Shown: positions 1 to 11,104 of the stretch, one piece after another | Layout of the letters: each line of letters begins with the position of its first letter | How positions within the stretch are numbered: the first letter of the stretch is position 1 | Origin: Lytechinus variegatus | Lineage: Eukaryota > Echinodermata > Echinoidea > Temnopleuroida > Toxopneustidae | Direction of reading: 5' to 3' | Length of the DNA: 64,000 nucleotides | Assembly: GCF_018143015.1 (NCBI RefSeq) | Contig: NC_054740.1 | Coordinates: 17,591,190 to 17,655,189 of the forward strand | Translations under genes and position numbers: made by a program | Notes under the pieces: model-generated | Told to the model about the DNA's origin: nothing | Databases searched by the model: none | Seen by the model: only the letters and a program-made list of their open reading frames with translations

Positions 1-39
1 ATAATAACTTCCCTTCCCTTCTCATTCTACCTTCCATAG

Positions 40-213
40 TTCATAACAGTGTTTGGAATGATCAACTACGTTCCTGTCTACTTTGGGGACTATGTCTACC
101 CTAAGTGGAGTGAGGTGCTTGGCTGGCTAATGGCCGTTGTACCTCTACTGACCATCCCGCTTGTGATGGTCATCAAGCTATGCTTTGCTTCAGAAGGAGA
201 AAATTATGCTCAG
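40..213 (+). CDS. SLC6 penultimate coding exon (TM11 end to TM12)
   Basis: The exon is 174 bp (58 codons, phase 0 on both sides). The acceptor is ttccatag at 38-39; a later AG at 48-49 would also be usable, but the upstream one keeps the F-x(3)-F residues typical of this SLC6 helix. It contains YPKW and the hydrophobic run LMAVVPLLTIPLVMVIKLC, which ends in the membrane-proximal segment before the tail. Confidence 0.85.
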
Positions 214-1131
214 GTAAGAAATGGCCATTCCTATTTTTCAAAAAACACAGTAATGGATGGGGTTGTAGAGTAATAGTCTATTTATCCTTAACTGATATGA
301 CAAAATAATCGTCATGATTTTTGCATTAAACTTTTATCATACCAATAAAATGATCAGTGATATGAAGTCAATGAAATGATGTTGATGATAATGATATTAC
401 TAATGATGATAATGATAGTAGTAGTGGTAGTACTACTACTACCACCACCACCATTCTGTTATGATTCTGTTACAACTTATATTACAATTACATACTGATG
501 ATAAAGGTAATTTGATATGATAATGATGATAACAAAATTCAAGTTATCATAATGATGATGATAATGTAATTATTATAGCAGTGATAGTATTAATGATAAC
601 ATAGTCATAAGTAATGTTAAAGATTGTAATGTTATCAGTAAAAATGGGCATGCACATTGCAAGATGATATACAAGACACCTTTTCTTCACATTTGAAATT
701 ACAAAGTAATCATATAGTACAATAGAATTCTGTTACCATTTTTCAAGTCTGAAGGTTTGCGTGATCTAATTATATATATTTAACGCTTTAAGTAAATTTA
801 CTATTTTTCTATGGGAATTGAATATGTATATGTTGGATATTCATTTGTACTTCATAAGATATTTACATTTGAAACTTTTTGTCAAATGTAACAGCAGATC
901 TTATGTCAACAATATAAATCTCTAAATAAAGCATATCTAAATGTATCATATTGTAAGTTGGCATTTTTGTTCGAATTTCCCATCTTTTTGCAGCGTTTTC
1001 TGTTTCTTCTCAAGCCAACACCTGAATGGGAAAACAAAGAGAAACAGTTTCAAGCCAAGACCCATCTACCACTGGCATATGAGAAAGATGTTGAGCTAGA
1101 CTCCCTCAAAACCAACGGGATGTATGCGTAA
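40..1131 (+). CDS. SLC6-family Na+/Cl- dependent transporter, C-terminal end (partial gene)
   Basis: This is the 3' end of a neurotransmitter/amino-acid symporter gene; the rest lies left of the window. Coding exons are 40-213 and 994-1131, both phase 0, giving 103 C-terminal residues. The first exon reads FITVFGMINYVPVY, then YPKWSEVLGWLMA, the usual SLC6 end of TM11, short loop and TM12. The second exon (RFLFLLKPTPEWENK) is the cytosolic tail, with the family's conserved P-x(2)-W. SLC6 proteins couple uptake of GABA, glycine, taurine, monoamines or similar substrates to sodium and chloride at the plasma membrane; the substrate-site helices are missing, so the substrate cannot be named. Splice sites are canonical (ttccatag acceptor, CAG/gtaaga donor, ttttgcag acceptor). 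Family call is firm, subfamily unknown. Confidence 0.87.
376..620 (+). repeat. Degenerate GAT/GTA-rich simple repeat in SLC6 last intron
   Basis: The intron 214-993 holds imperfect GATGATAATGAT-type repeats. Near 415-452 a GTAGTAGTGGTAG run is followed at once by TACTACTACTACC, which can fold back on it. Nothing else is recognised in this intron. Confidence 0.6.
994..1131 (+). CDS. SLC6 last coding exon (cytosolic tail and stop)
   Basis: The exon is 138 bp, entered in phase 0 after ctttttgcag, and reads RFLFLLKPTPEWENKEKQ onward to a TAA at 1129-1131. The tail is rich in Lys and Glu, ends in MYA, and carries no obvious class I PDZ ligand. Confidence 0.85.
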   Translation, partial: RFLFLLKPTPEWENKEKQFQAKTHLPLAYEKDVELDSLKTNGMYA

Positions 1132-2090
1132 GAAGACTATGAAAGGAGTAGTATCTTTCTTCTTGCCGATACCTAGAAGAAGATTAAAAGTGAGACTTGT
1201 AAGAAAAGACAGGAATGTTGTTTGTGTGTTAGAATTTAGAAGCTGAAGTTATGCTCTTTGGATTTTTTCTTCTTTTTTTTTGTCGTTTGTGGCAGTGATT
1301 TGAAGAGGGAATGAGAATTGTCTCCGTTCAAATCATATCAAGATGGGAATAATTCATCTTGCCTGTTTGTATATGAAAGAGAATGTTAATCTCGCCATAT
1401 GTAATTATACAAAAGAGTATTTAATCTCTTTGATTGGTAATTATACAAGGGAGGCTATTATCTCTCGATTTGTAAATAATCAACTGGGAATGCTAATCTC
1501 TCGGTTAGTAGAATAGAAAGGGACCATACTGATCTCTCATTTTTAAGATATAGATGCGGAGTATGAATCAGCTTTTTAAGGAATTTTGAAGGATAGAATG
1601 GGAGCTTTGCACTCCTGCTTTGCAAAATATCAAGGAATGAATTACTCCATATTGCATGCCAAAGATTGGTTTCTTATTAGGTGGAGATAACTTTGCAGCA
1701 GATCAGCTTAAAAGCTATGTGATGAAAAGGTGAAATGAATGTTATTGTGTTGTGTTTGGGAAAAGACTTCTAACTGGGAAATAATTGAAGTAGTCTTTGA
1801 GAAGTTGTAAGAAATCAATGCTCTCAGGAACAATGGTACAGTGATCTTTTACTCCTGATGACTGAGATGTTAGGGAAGGGTACAAATAATAAAGAGTAAT
1901 GTAACTGTCATTGGTTCAAAGGATTTAATTTGTAATAAGAGATAGATGAAAAAATGAGAAGAGGAAAATAATGCCTTTGAGTTTTGTTCAACATTAAAGA
2001 TATACTCTTTGCTGACTTGTGTCAAACTAGCTTTTCACTCACTCCACTTTTCTGTAAAATCCTAATAAAGGAGTTGAAATGCAATGAACG
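1132..2090 (+). other. Probable 3' UTR of the SLC6 gene
   Basis: No open frame follows the TAA at 1131. A canonical AATAAA at 2064-2069 (context cctaataaagg) and weaker A/T-rich candidates near 1887 suggest a 3' UTR of about 0.95 kb. The segment has no recognised repeat, which fits transcribed exon better than the repeat-rich DNA that follows. The exact cleavage site is an inference. Confidence 0.5.
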
Positions 2091-2718
2091 ATTCCTATAA
2101 TTGAATAGAGAGAAAGTTCTCAACATTTATTTTGACTGTAAATACATGGCAATTTGTGACAATTTCGATAGACAGCTTCTGTTTATAATAGTATAGAATT
2201 TCATAATGTTATATATGTATTCTATATTACCACACTTGAGTTCAGGCTATTTTTTTTTTGGGGGGGATAGTGTTTTGATTTGTTTTTCATTTGAATTATT
2301 CATGTTTGGATATGACAGTTATACAGTACAATTATAGAGCCATGATACAAAAATATTTTATTTTATTCTTCACTACTTCCATTACAAAGAATGATTCTTC
2401 CGGGGATATTTATTAATGGATTAATCGTGATTGAGATCACCTATTGAGAATGGAGTTATAAGGGGAGAGATAAAGTACTAACTCTGACCAAAGGCTCATT
2501 AAAGTTTGATTTGAGTCCACTCATGTCTTATCACACTACTTATACATTCAGAGACTAGTTCAACCATGGTTTGAATCTGCGCTTCAACTATGGATAGCCA
2601 TGTATTACCAAAATAATATTTCTAGTTAAAATAGATTACATTTTAAAAAAAATTAAATACCTAGATCTAAATTTGATTTATGTGTATATTTTTTGATAAA
2701 AGCCAGAAATCTGGGGTC

Positions 2719-3463
2719 GTATTCTGAAAATTGTTTTAAGATAAATATTCTTGTATCTTCAGAGTTACAATGAAATCTGTATTCTGAAAATTCTTGTCTT
2801 TCGGTGAGCGGGTATGATGTCAGAGCTAGAATTATGCGTAAAGTTAAAAACGGCGCATAAATATATCTGTGTGCAAGATAACATATCAAGATAAAAAGTA
2901 TTCTGAAAATTCTCTTATCTTTGCGGTCTGTTAACTTCCTTGCAAAATACAAAAAAAAATTACAAGAGGTAGGGGGCTATTGTAACTTAATGTTGCATTG
3001 ATATTTCTCAGTCAACAATGATAATTTCTTGCTGCATCCTGCAAGAACATCATGTTTTACAAAAGGAGACATTTCAAAGACATTATAACGATGGATTGGT
3101 AGACTTGTCAGCATTTACATTAAGTATTCGAGATGATGAATCTTTTCAGAGAAAACATATGTCTTTGAGAACAGCCACAATTATTTTTAACACAGAACCT
3201 CATAAGCATCAGGGGCGCAAGAAAATTACGCCTCATATCAACAATGCGCTCAATTACTTTTCAGAAGAGACGCTTCTATTGGTTGATCTAAGCATATGAC
3301 AAGCTTTATGATTGGTTGATGATAAAATATTGGGTGTGTCAGAGATAAACTTTGGGATGTCCTTACAGATATAAAACAATTTTCAGAATACTGATCAGAG
3401 ACAATTTTAGCGAGCTGTTGTCTTGCTGAGTTACAAGAACATTTAAGACAATTTTCAGAATAC
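2719..3463. mobile_element. Non-autonomous DNA transposon with nested GTATTCTGAAAATTG termini
   Basis: The left end starts GTATTCTGAAAATTG at 2719 and the right end is its reverse complement, CAATTTTCAGAATAC, at 3449-3463; similarity continues inward (TTCTTGTA near both ends). The same core recurs inside at 2779 and 2898 and, inverted, at about 3375-3390, so the termini are nested copies. No target duplication is clear. The short open frames inside (for example 3018-3299) match no known transposase. Confidence 0.6.
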
Positions 3464-5147
3464 CACCACAGGTAAATAAATACCAATATAACAGCAAGAC
3501 AGATTTTCACATATGGCTTTCCATACTTTAAACCACATATATAAAACCATGGTTTAAATTTAGTACCCTATTATTAACAAGAAGTTATTATTGCTTTATA
3601 TTTATTGTCCATATGTATATTTTATCAGGTTATGTAAAAACTTATTTGTTTACTATGCTGTTATTTTGACTTTGTCTGACTTCCCCATTTTGTAATCAAT
3701 GTAGGCCTACAATACCGTATGTACAACTCAGTTATCTTGTAAAAACATATGAGGTGGAAACATTGGTTTCTATGCAAACTTTTTTTACTATTATTAATTT
3801 TTACTAAAGCAGTAGTAATTTTAGTAGTAATGAGTGGGGGAACTTTTTGCCAATAGATGTCCACCATACGTATGGGTGGCATTACTCTACAATGAGCATA
3901 GGAGATTTTTATCCTGAATGTCCTGAGAAATGCATTTTAAAAATGTGTGTAATGATAAGGTAAATAGTTGTTTTGGTAGGTGCCTTTTGTGATACCTAAT
4001 AACTTGTGCAATCAGAAACTTCTATTTTAGAAATTCGATTTTGCTGAACTTATTGTTATATATTGATAAGTGCCACAGTAATGATACATAAGTTTAAAAA
4101 TGATATTACTTGTTTTCTTTAAAATTGGAGATTGATACACCAAAGAAGAGTAATCATGAAAACATTTTATAAATATGAACTTCCAGTAATTGTTCATAAT
4201 TATGAAATTATACATGGCTTACTAAAGTAATAGAGCTTTCGCTTCTACCTCGAGATGATTTATTACAATATCACATTCTTATATCACTTCTAGTTTATAG
4301 TGAAAAATATTGCTCAATCAATATAACTTCTGGATCTCAAGATCATGGTCTTGTACTCGTTCACATAAAGAAAAATGGTAAAAAAAACCAAGAGCAGATT
4401 TCACGGGAAAAGATTACTCTTAAATTATGATCACTATGTGATTTTGAAGAAATCTTTTTACGTACACAGTCGCAAATCTCTGAAGCAATTTCTATTTAAA
4501 GAGATATTTTATTTTTGGGCAACTGATATTTCTGTCACTTCTATTGATGATAAGACTGGTGATCATGTTATGATATATTGTCATTCAGAAAGCCCTATTG
4601 TAAACAGATTATGTAATATGATTTGTTATCACAAGGTGATTTATATACAAAATGGAATATTAATGATAAACAGGGTGATTTAGGCTGGTAAATATAGATT
4701 TAATTTTTATGCAGGGTAGTACTATCAATTTTTAAGTCAAATTTTCATTTATGTCATATTTTCAAGAATGAAAAGGGGAATTAAGGAGGATGATTTTAAA
4801 CCAGTTTTATTCAAAGTATGTAATGGGTGAATGTAGACTGGTTCTTGTCTCAAACATACACCCCATACATATTTGTATCTGAGTTTTCAAATCAGTACTT
4901 TGCTATTTATGGCAGCAGCAAAATGCATCATAAAAAGCATATTCACAGTCGACATGTCACTTTGTTAATCCATGACATACATTAGAATTCTTGGAGAGGT
5001 TCTGATATTACTTCTTTTATCACCTTACTCTGTTTCATCCCTAAAATACGTCTTTGTGAGTGTGATTCTTATTTTTCCTCCTTTCTCAATAACACTAGTC
5101 TGAAAATTTCCATTTGTTTCTATGCAAATGAAAAGTAAGAAAGAGTA

Positions 5148-5377
5148 GGGGAGACCGGGGTTAGTTGGAACATGGGGTAAGTTGAAACATTGTAATTTTC
5201 TTTAACGCCTGTAAAATAAATTTATGCAATACTGCCCTCAATTTATTGCTAATACAACAGTGTTGAAATATTATTGCAATAAATTGAGGGCAGTATTGCA
5301 TAAATTTATTTTACAGGCGTTAAAGAAAATCACAATGTTTCAACTTACCCCATGTTCCAACTAACCCCGGTCTCCCC
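5148..5377. mobile_element. Near-perfect palindromic foldback MITE with TA target sites
   Basis: Two arms of about 105 bp, GGGGAGACCGGGGTTAG... and its reverse complement, flank a loop of about 22 nt near 5253-5274. I see one mismatch between the arms (TTGTAATTTT against TTGTGATTTT). Both ends are bordered by TA (5146-5147 and 5378-5379), the duplication expected of Tc1/mariner-type insertions. There is no coding capacity. Arms this similar imply a recent insertion or ongoing arm homogenisation. Confidence 0.8.
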
Positions 5378-5380
5378 TAC

Positions 5381-8300
5381 TTGTTTAAGTCTTTAAATTA
5401 TTTGATGTATCTTATAATCGTGCCTGTCGTGATCACTTGTCAAAAGATAGAAAGTAGTGTTATTTGTTTGATATTGAATATGCGCTTTTAGATGAAGATG
5501 TGCCATCAATGTAAATTTGTGTAGTGAAAAAGTCGTGTATGATGATTTCTTGACTTTTATTATTTACTGGAAATCTCTGGTTGCAATGGCCAAAGCATGG
5601 CAATGACTAGACTTAATAATAGTTTTTATTCTTTGAAATTAGATAAGCTGAATGATGTGCAAGGATATAGGATCTATATTATGTTACTCAAAGTAGAGAA
5701 TGAATGATCTGAAATAAGTTAGAATCCGTAAGAAGCTGGGTTTTTGTTTCAAATAGGTCTAGTTCAGATTCCACCCCCCCCCCCCAGCAAGGGAAAAATG
5801 TGATAAAACTTGAACCAATTATTTTGTTCACGAGCTATTTCGTAACAATGACACCTTATATGACTTTGATGGTATACTTCATTATTTCAAGATCAAGTGT
5901 CATGTCAACTTAATTAATTTTGAAAGCCAACATGTTTATATAACAGCATGACATGTGACCATTTGGAAATGTACTTGATATACTTCATGTCACTGTCTTT
6001 CAAGATAACATAATATGGAATGCCAAAGAAAGAGATTAGTGCTTTGATTAGGGCATTATCATTAGTCTCTTGTCCAACGGTAAATGGAAGCATTTTCAAA
6101 GGTGTCTAGCGACTTAATGGTGTTATAAGAACTTCATCTTCTGAAAATATGATCACAGTTATGATTTAATTTTGTCTAGTTAAATTCATGCACCCATATA
6201 AAAGTAATCCCTTGTATAAATTTTTATTGTAACTCAACCTGATAATGAACACGGGGCATCCAAAGTATTTTGATATGTTAATCCATTCCCGTTATGTTTT
6301 ATTTAATAGAATTATTTACTCATCCTGGCTCTTCACAATGTATGGTATCATTGTTTTGCATTAACATGCAGTATATTTTTCATATTATGCTTAAATAAAC
6401 TATTCCATTGTATACGGTAAGACCCATCTTGATCACAATTCATGACCCTTCTTTTAGAACATGCAGATTTTGTTTTGTTACATATATTTATGGTAGAATA
6501 TTTTGTGTATATTTTGATGAAAATTTAATTGATGATGATCTCTATTGTATAATGAGAGAAATTTATAAAAAAGAATCAAATTCCCTGGAGATCACGTGAA
6601 GTAATTTTTTTTTAATTGTTGCTTTGTAATCAACAACCTACTTAGTTTTAGATTCCTTTGAAACATTCTTCCTGTAAGATGTAGAGCAAACGCCCATTAT
6701 TATTATGATTATATTTTACATATATTGTTTGTTTTTCTGTAAATATTTCTACAAGTTTGTGCTACAGATGGGGATAAGCAAGAAGACGTAGGCTGTATAA
6801 GAATTCATCTTTTAATCTATGTATTATTTCTAATTTTGTTTTGAGCAATGGAGGCAGAATATCAACTATAATACTTATCTTTTTATTTTATTTTTCTCAC
6901 CATTATATAGTTGTAAAGAATGTCCATGAATTTAGCAAGTTTCGTTGTTGTTTTAACCTTTGATAGTAATTAGACTTGAATTTTGAACACTTTAAACAAT
7001 ATTTGGATCAAACTTTGATGTAGAATTTATTTACCACAGCTTACTCGACATGCCTCAGACTATCAATCTTACATAACATTTCACATTTTAGTATTAATCT
7101 GACCTAACGAATGTAGAGGTCCTCTACGTTCGTTGATCTGACCATAGATGGTCACATCAATGCCAATGCTGCTGACATCTTGTGAATGATAACAAGGTCC
7201 TTGTCTAGGTTCTATGTCGATATAGCAAAGTTCACTCTTAGGCTTCAACACTGTCACTGACTCATGCACATGAGACATAGACAAATTGTCATCGCCTCAA
7301 AGTTTATTTTCAAATACCGGTACTTTGCTTATTTCAGTAATATATCTAATGTAAACGGAAACCAAAGGTTGATTTTTATTTAGATTTATTCCATGTTAGA
7401 ACTGGTTGGCAAGATATGCGTGTTCTTCCAAAGTCCGATCTTCTATTTTATGTTTATTGCTCTTACCAATGTCATATGTTACCCACCCCCATTTATGTTG
7501 TGTTTCCATGTTTCATTTTTTTGTCATTAATATGTATCTATTAAAGGCATACGAAGGACGAAGCCCCTTGTTCACAATCAATTCACATTTATATCCACCT
7601 TCATTTTTACCATCACATTTTTACATTAGACAGTCTTTAGAATTCTTTCCCAATCTGATCAAAATGATGTAAGACTATCTAAAAGAGCACCAAACTTATT
7701 GAAAACCAGGGATAGTGACAAGTACTATTTTAATGATATTTCATAAGTGTAAGAGCGCCATCATTTGAAATAGAATGAATAGTATCGATTTATTCAAAAT
7801 GATATGATTGTGAGAAGTATAGTCGGATGCAGAGTTGTAATTTTGTTTCGACAAGTTTTTCTCGTAATTGTACCCTTTGTGTTACTATAATAGTCCATAT
7901 GGAGCAGCCTTTTATATAAAAAACATCTTTATTACTTATTGTTTCTTATTAAAAGAATGACAACTGTAAGGGATAATGGTCGTAGAAATATGATAGTACT
8001 TATACATGATGGGCTTTTCATATTTAAACGCTTTATAAGCGACGTTGCCGTCCATATACAAGTTGATTATCTTGTATGTATATTGTGACGTTTTTTTTTT
8101 TGTGGTGAACAAAATAAATCTTTTTTTTTTTCCAGTAGGTAATAGACAGCCTCAAAATACGTGTTTTGGGTTTCTGTACCCAGTTGACACAACGCATTTT
8201 ATTTTCCAAGTGACAATTTATACATGTGTTTTAGGTAGTGTATTGCTTTGATATTTTGATGATATTCTATTATGATTTTGTTGACGTTTTCTTTTTTGTT

Positions 8301-8460
8301 TTTGTTCTGATTGTCTTTAATATTACGAGCATAGTAGTTAAGAAAGTCAAGCCATTTTGAACAATAAAAAGTCCTTCAGACAAAAATTGTGTAGCAAATC
8401 TAGATTTGTATATCATTTAGCGGATCAAGTATATTGGTTGTGCATGGTAGAATATTTTGA
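5381..8460. other. Intergenic DNA, little recognisable content
   Basis: AT-rich sequence with homopolymer runs (poly-C near 5776-5788) and short random open frames. A small palindrome (AACGAATGTAGAGG and its near-complement) sits at about 7104-7133. I find no gene, RNA or complete element here. Confidence 0.5.
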
Positions 8461-8462
8461 CA

Positions 8463-8602
8463 ATGAAGGCGATGATGATTGTGATAATGATGATAGTGAT
8501 AATGATATGATGATGATGAAGACGATGGTGGTGATGAGGGTAGGGATAGAGATGACAAAAAACGACGACGATGATGATGATGGTGGTGGGGGGGGGGGGG
8601 TT
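8463..8602 (+). repeat. GAT/GATG-rich microsatellite ending in poly-G
   Basis: Imperfect GATGATGAT and GACGAT units run into a G homopolymer of about 14 at 8586-8600. Acidic (+ strand) and poly-Ile/His (- strand) open frames here are low-complexity artefacts. Confidence 0.75.
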
Positions 8603-8904
8603 GCGTAGATTTTTTTTCATTTCCAGATTAAGAAATCGATTTTTTTTTTCAGGATACAAATTTAGGGAAGAAAGCCGCACTGAACAGGCGGGAAATGAAA
8701 TAGTCCAAAGTTGTAGAATCATCAATCCAAGCTTGGAGACAAATATATTTATATTTACAATTATGTATGTGCTTATATACGTGAAGTAAGTAAAATGCCT
8801 AATCTAAAAAGCATAAAAAATCATCAAGTCCTGTGTACATACCTATGGAATCACAACGCTTTTAACACCACAACCATGAGAAGACGTCACGGATTTGAGG
8901 TGGG

Positions 8905-9492
8905 CAGGGGCGTCGATCCATTTTCAGATTGGGGGGGCAAAATCATGAATCAATTTTCCTAAGGCGCTCGATCACACAAAACAAATAAACTCACACACAC
9001 ACACACATCTGCCTATATATATATATATATATGTGTACATATATATATATGTATACACACACACACACACATATATATATATCTCACCAGCAGATTAATG
9101 CGAGCGCGAAGCGCGAGCTGAAAATTTTGATATTTCGATATGAAAAAAATGAGTTTAATGGACGATAACAAGATATATATCCAACAAAAGATTATTGCAA
9201 ATCGAAGTGGGAGTTCTTTTGAGGTTTAGAACTGAAAACGGGACCATATTCACCTATTTAATCATGGAAAGTATGGGTTTTTGTTTCAGAAATGATGCGA
9301 GCGCGAAGCGCGAGCTGAAATTTTTTGATATTCCAATCTGAAAAGTGGACATTTTGAGCACGATTTTGGACGAAGAACGAGTTGTGTATCTCAATCTCGC
9401 TTGCTGATATCTGTGTAACATTACAATCTTATTTTATTTTAAGCACATGCGGAATTATTGGGGGGGCAAAACGATATGTTTGCCCCCCCAAT
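8905..9492 (+). mobile_element. hAT-like MITE, 3'-truncated copy
   Basis: It begins CAGGGGCGTCGATCC at 8905, identical to the left terminus of the complete copy at 60474-61320, and shares that copy's internal order: a CA/TA microsatellite (about 8993-9080), then GCGAGCGCGAAGCGCGAGC blocks at about 9099 and 9298, then the GGGGGGCAAAA...TTTGCCCCCCC hairpin at 9462-9490. The right terminal repeat is missing, so this copy is truncated. Confidence 0.7.
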
Positions 9493-9923
9493 ATTTTCAT
9501 TGATAGGACAAAGTGAATAACAGTATTTTGGAAATGTAGTTAATAAAGTAGGCCCTATATAATAATTGTTTGATTTGTGCATTAGACCCCTTTTAAGCAA
9601 CTTCCAACTTGTTTCTCTCTTTACTTGTCAGATATTGTTGAAACTGTCAGGAAAATTGAAAGAAAATAAAAATTAGTACAAACATTAAGATAACTATGGA
9701 AAGTGACGTATAATACTTCCCAAAAAATGTCGTTTCCAATGACTGCGTATCCCAAAAGTCCGCTGAATATTAAAAGATAATATATTATAATTCTCTGGTT
9801 AGTCTCACATTGCCACATCATACAGAGAAAAGTCTGATACACTGAATCCCATAATTTCATATCAGCTTGAAGTCATTATTGTATGAAGTTATCATTGACT
9901 TATTGATATGTGCGGCTACACAG

Positions 9924-10150
9924 CACTGTGTTAAGCGGTGTACATAGAGGACCACACCAGTTATTTTACACCTGTGTTGAATTGGTGGTGTTAGTTTTAC
10001 ACCTATAGGTGTTATTACAACACCCTTTGTTGTTACATTTAAACTCTTTAGTGATATGTTTAATCTCTAGCGTGTAATTTTAGCACCTCAGGATGTGGTC
10101 CTCTATTTTCACCAATTGGTGTCAGTTTTAACACCTCAGTTTTTACAGTG
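9924..10150. mobile_element. Short MITE with CACTGT...ACAGTG ends
   Basis: The 227-bp element starts CACTGTGTTAAG and ends TTTTTACAGTG. Inverted similarity continues inward: both arms contain AGAGGACCACA and several AACACC/GGTGTT units (for example near 9950, 10010 and 10130). No obvious target duplication is seen. The terminal hexamer is shared with the larger element at 29947-30683. Confidence 0.6.
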
Positions 10151-10153
10151 TAG

Positions 10154-10408
10154 ATGTGGGTGCGTCGTGGTCTAGTGGTTCCGACTCTTGCCTTTAAAAC
10201 AGAGGTCATGGGTTTCTTCAGCAAGAAATTTATCCACACTGTGCTGCGCTCGATCCAGGTGAGGAGTAATTCATTGCATGCAATGAGTGCCGGTGACGGT
10301 AGCTCGAGCTAAAGCCGGGGTAATAATAGCAGCGGTTTGTATCCTCTGGCAAAAAGCGCTTTATAAATCCAGCTATTATTATTATTGTTATTATTATTAT
10401 TATTATTT
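10154..10408 (+). mobile_element. tRNA-derived SINE with TTA-repeat tail
   Basis: The head near 10160-10212 carries a Pol III box A-like TGGTCTAGTGGTT followed by a decayed box B (GGTCATGGGTTT). The body ends AAAAGCGCTTTATAAATCCAGC and then a (TTA)n tail at about 10374-10408. The AGCGC-TATA tail is shared with fragments at 26.7, 42.0 and 46.1 kb. Confidence 0.7.
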
Positions 10409-10886
10409 TACCATCAGTTCTTTCATTATTTTCTGGTGCCGTTCTCATATGGTTCTGTGCATGTATGATTGGCGGCGAGACAATCTACGGAAGGTAGTCA
10501 AATCTAAGTTGCGCCAAGTGGCGGCATGGCTGGGTGAAGAATTAAACAATTTGTGAAAGAAGTAGTAACATCTGTCCACAATATTTTCTGACTCACTCTA
10601 TAATTGTATGAATTTCGTTAATCATTTTTGTTTTACTGACATTTTCTGTACATAATGAAAAGATATTCTGTCGACAATATTATGTGATACAGCTAGACAA
10701 TCTAAAATGTGCAGTGGTAGAATTATTGTTTGAGGTATATAGTAGTAGTCAGGCTTACCAAGTGATTTTTTTCATAAAATAAAGTACTATTCAGCACTAC
10801 TATCATTATCAATCATATGAACTATTCATATATTATCTATATGTTATAATTGTAGAAAGAGTAGTCAATAACTCCTTTGGCACCTC

Positions 10887-11104
10887 TCATTTGGTATTTT
10901 TCTCTTTCTCTGTTGGTAGTAAAATGTATGACAATATGACGCCAGGAATATCAATGTTAATTTCTGTTGTGTATCTTATCACATCATGCGACAGTTTTGC
11001 CAGAACTCCCTCTTCGACAAGATGTGGTAAAGTACTTTTTAGTTCCAGGCCTCCAAGCTCTTCTTCAAAAGCTTTCTGTCGAGTCGCAATCACCATGTAT
11101 CCAC
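10887..11104 (-). CDS. METTL27-like exon 5 (C-terminal)
   Basis: Entered in phase 1 after attcattag; reads GGYMVIATRQKAFEEELGG through to TGA at 10889-10887. It contains the strand after the LKPGG turn and the region ending in ILSYILLPTEKEKNTK. In this family it completes the beta-sheet and covers the active site. Confidence 0.83.
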
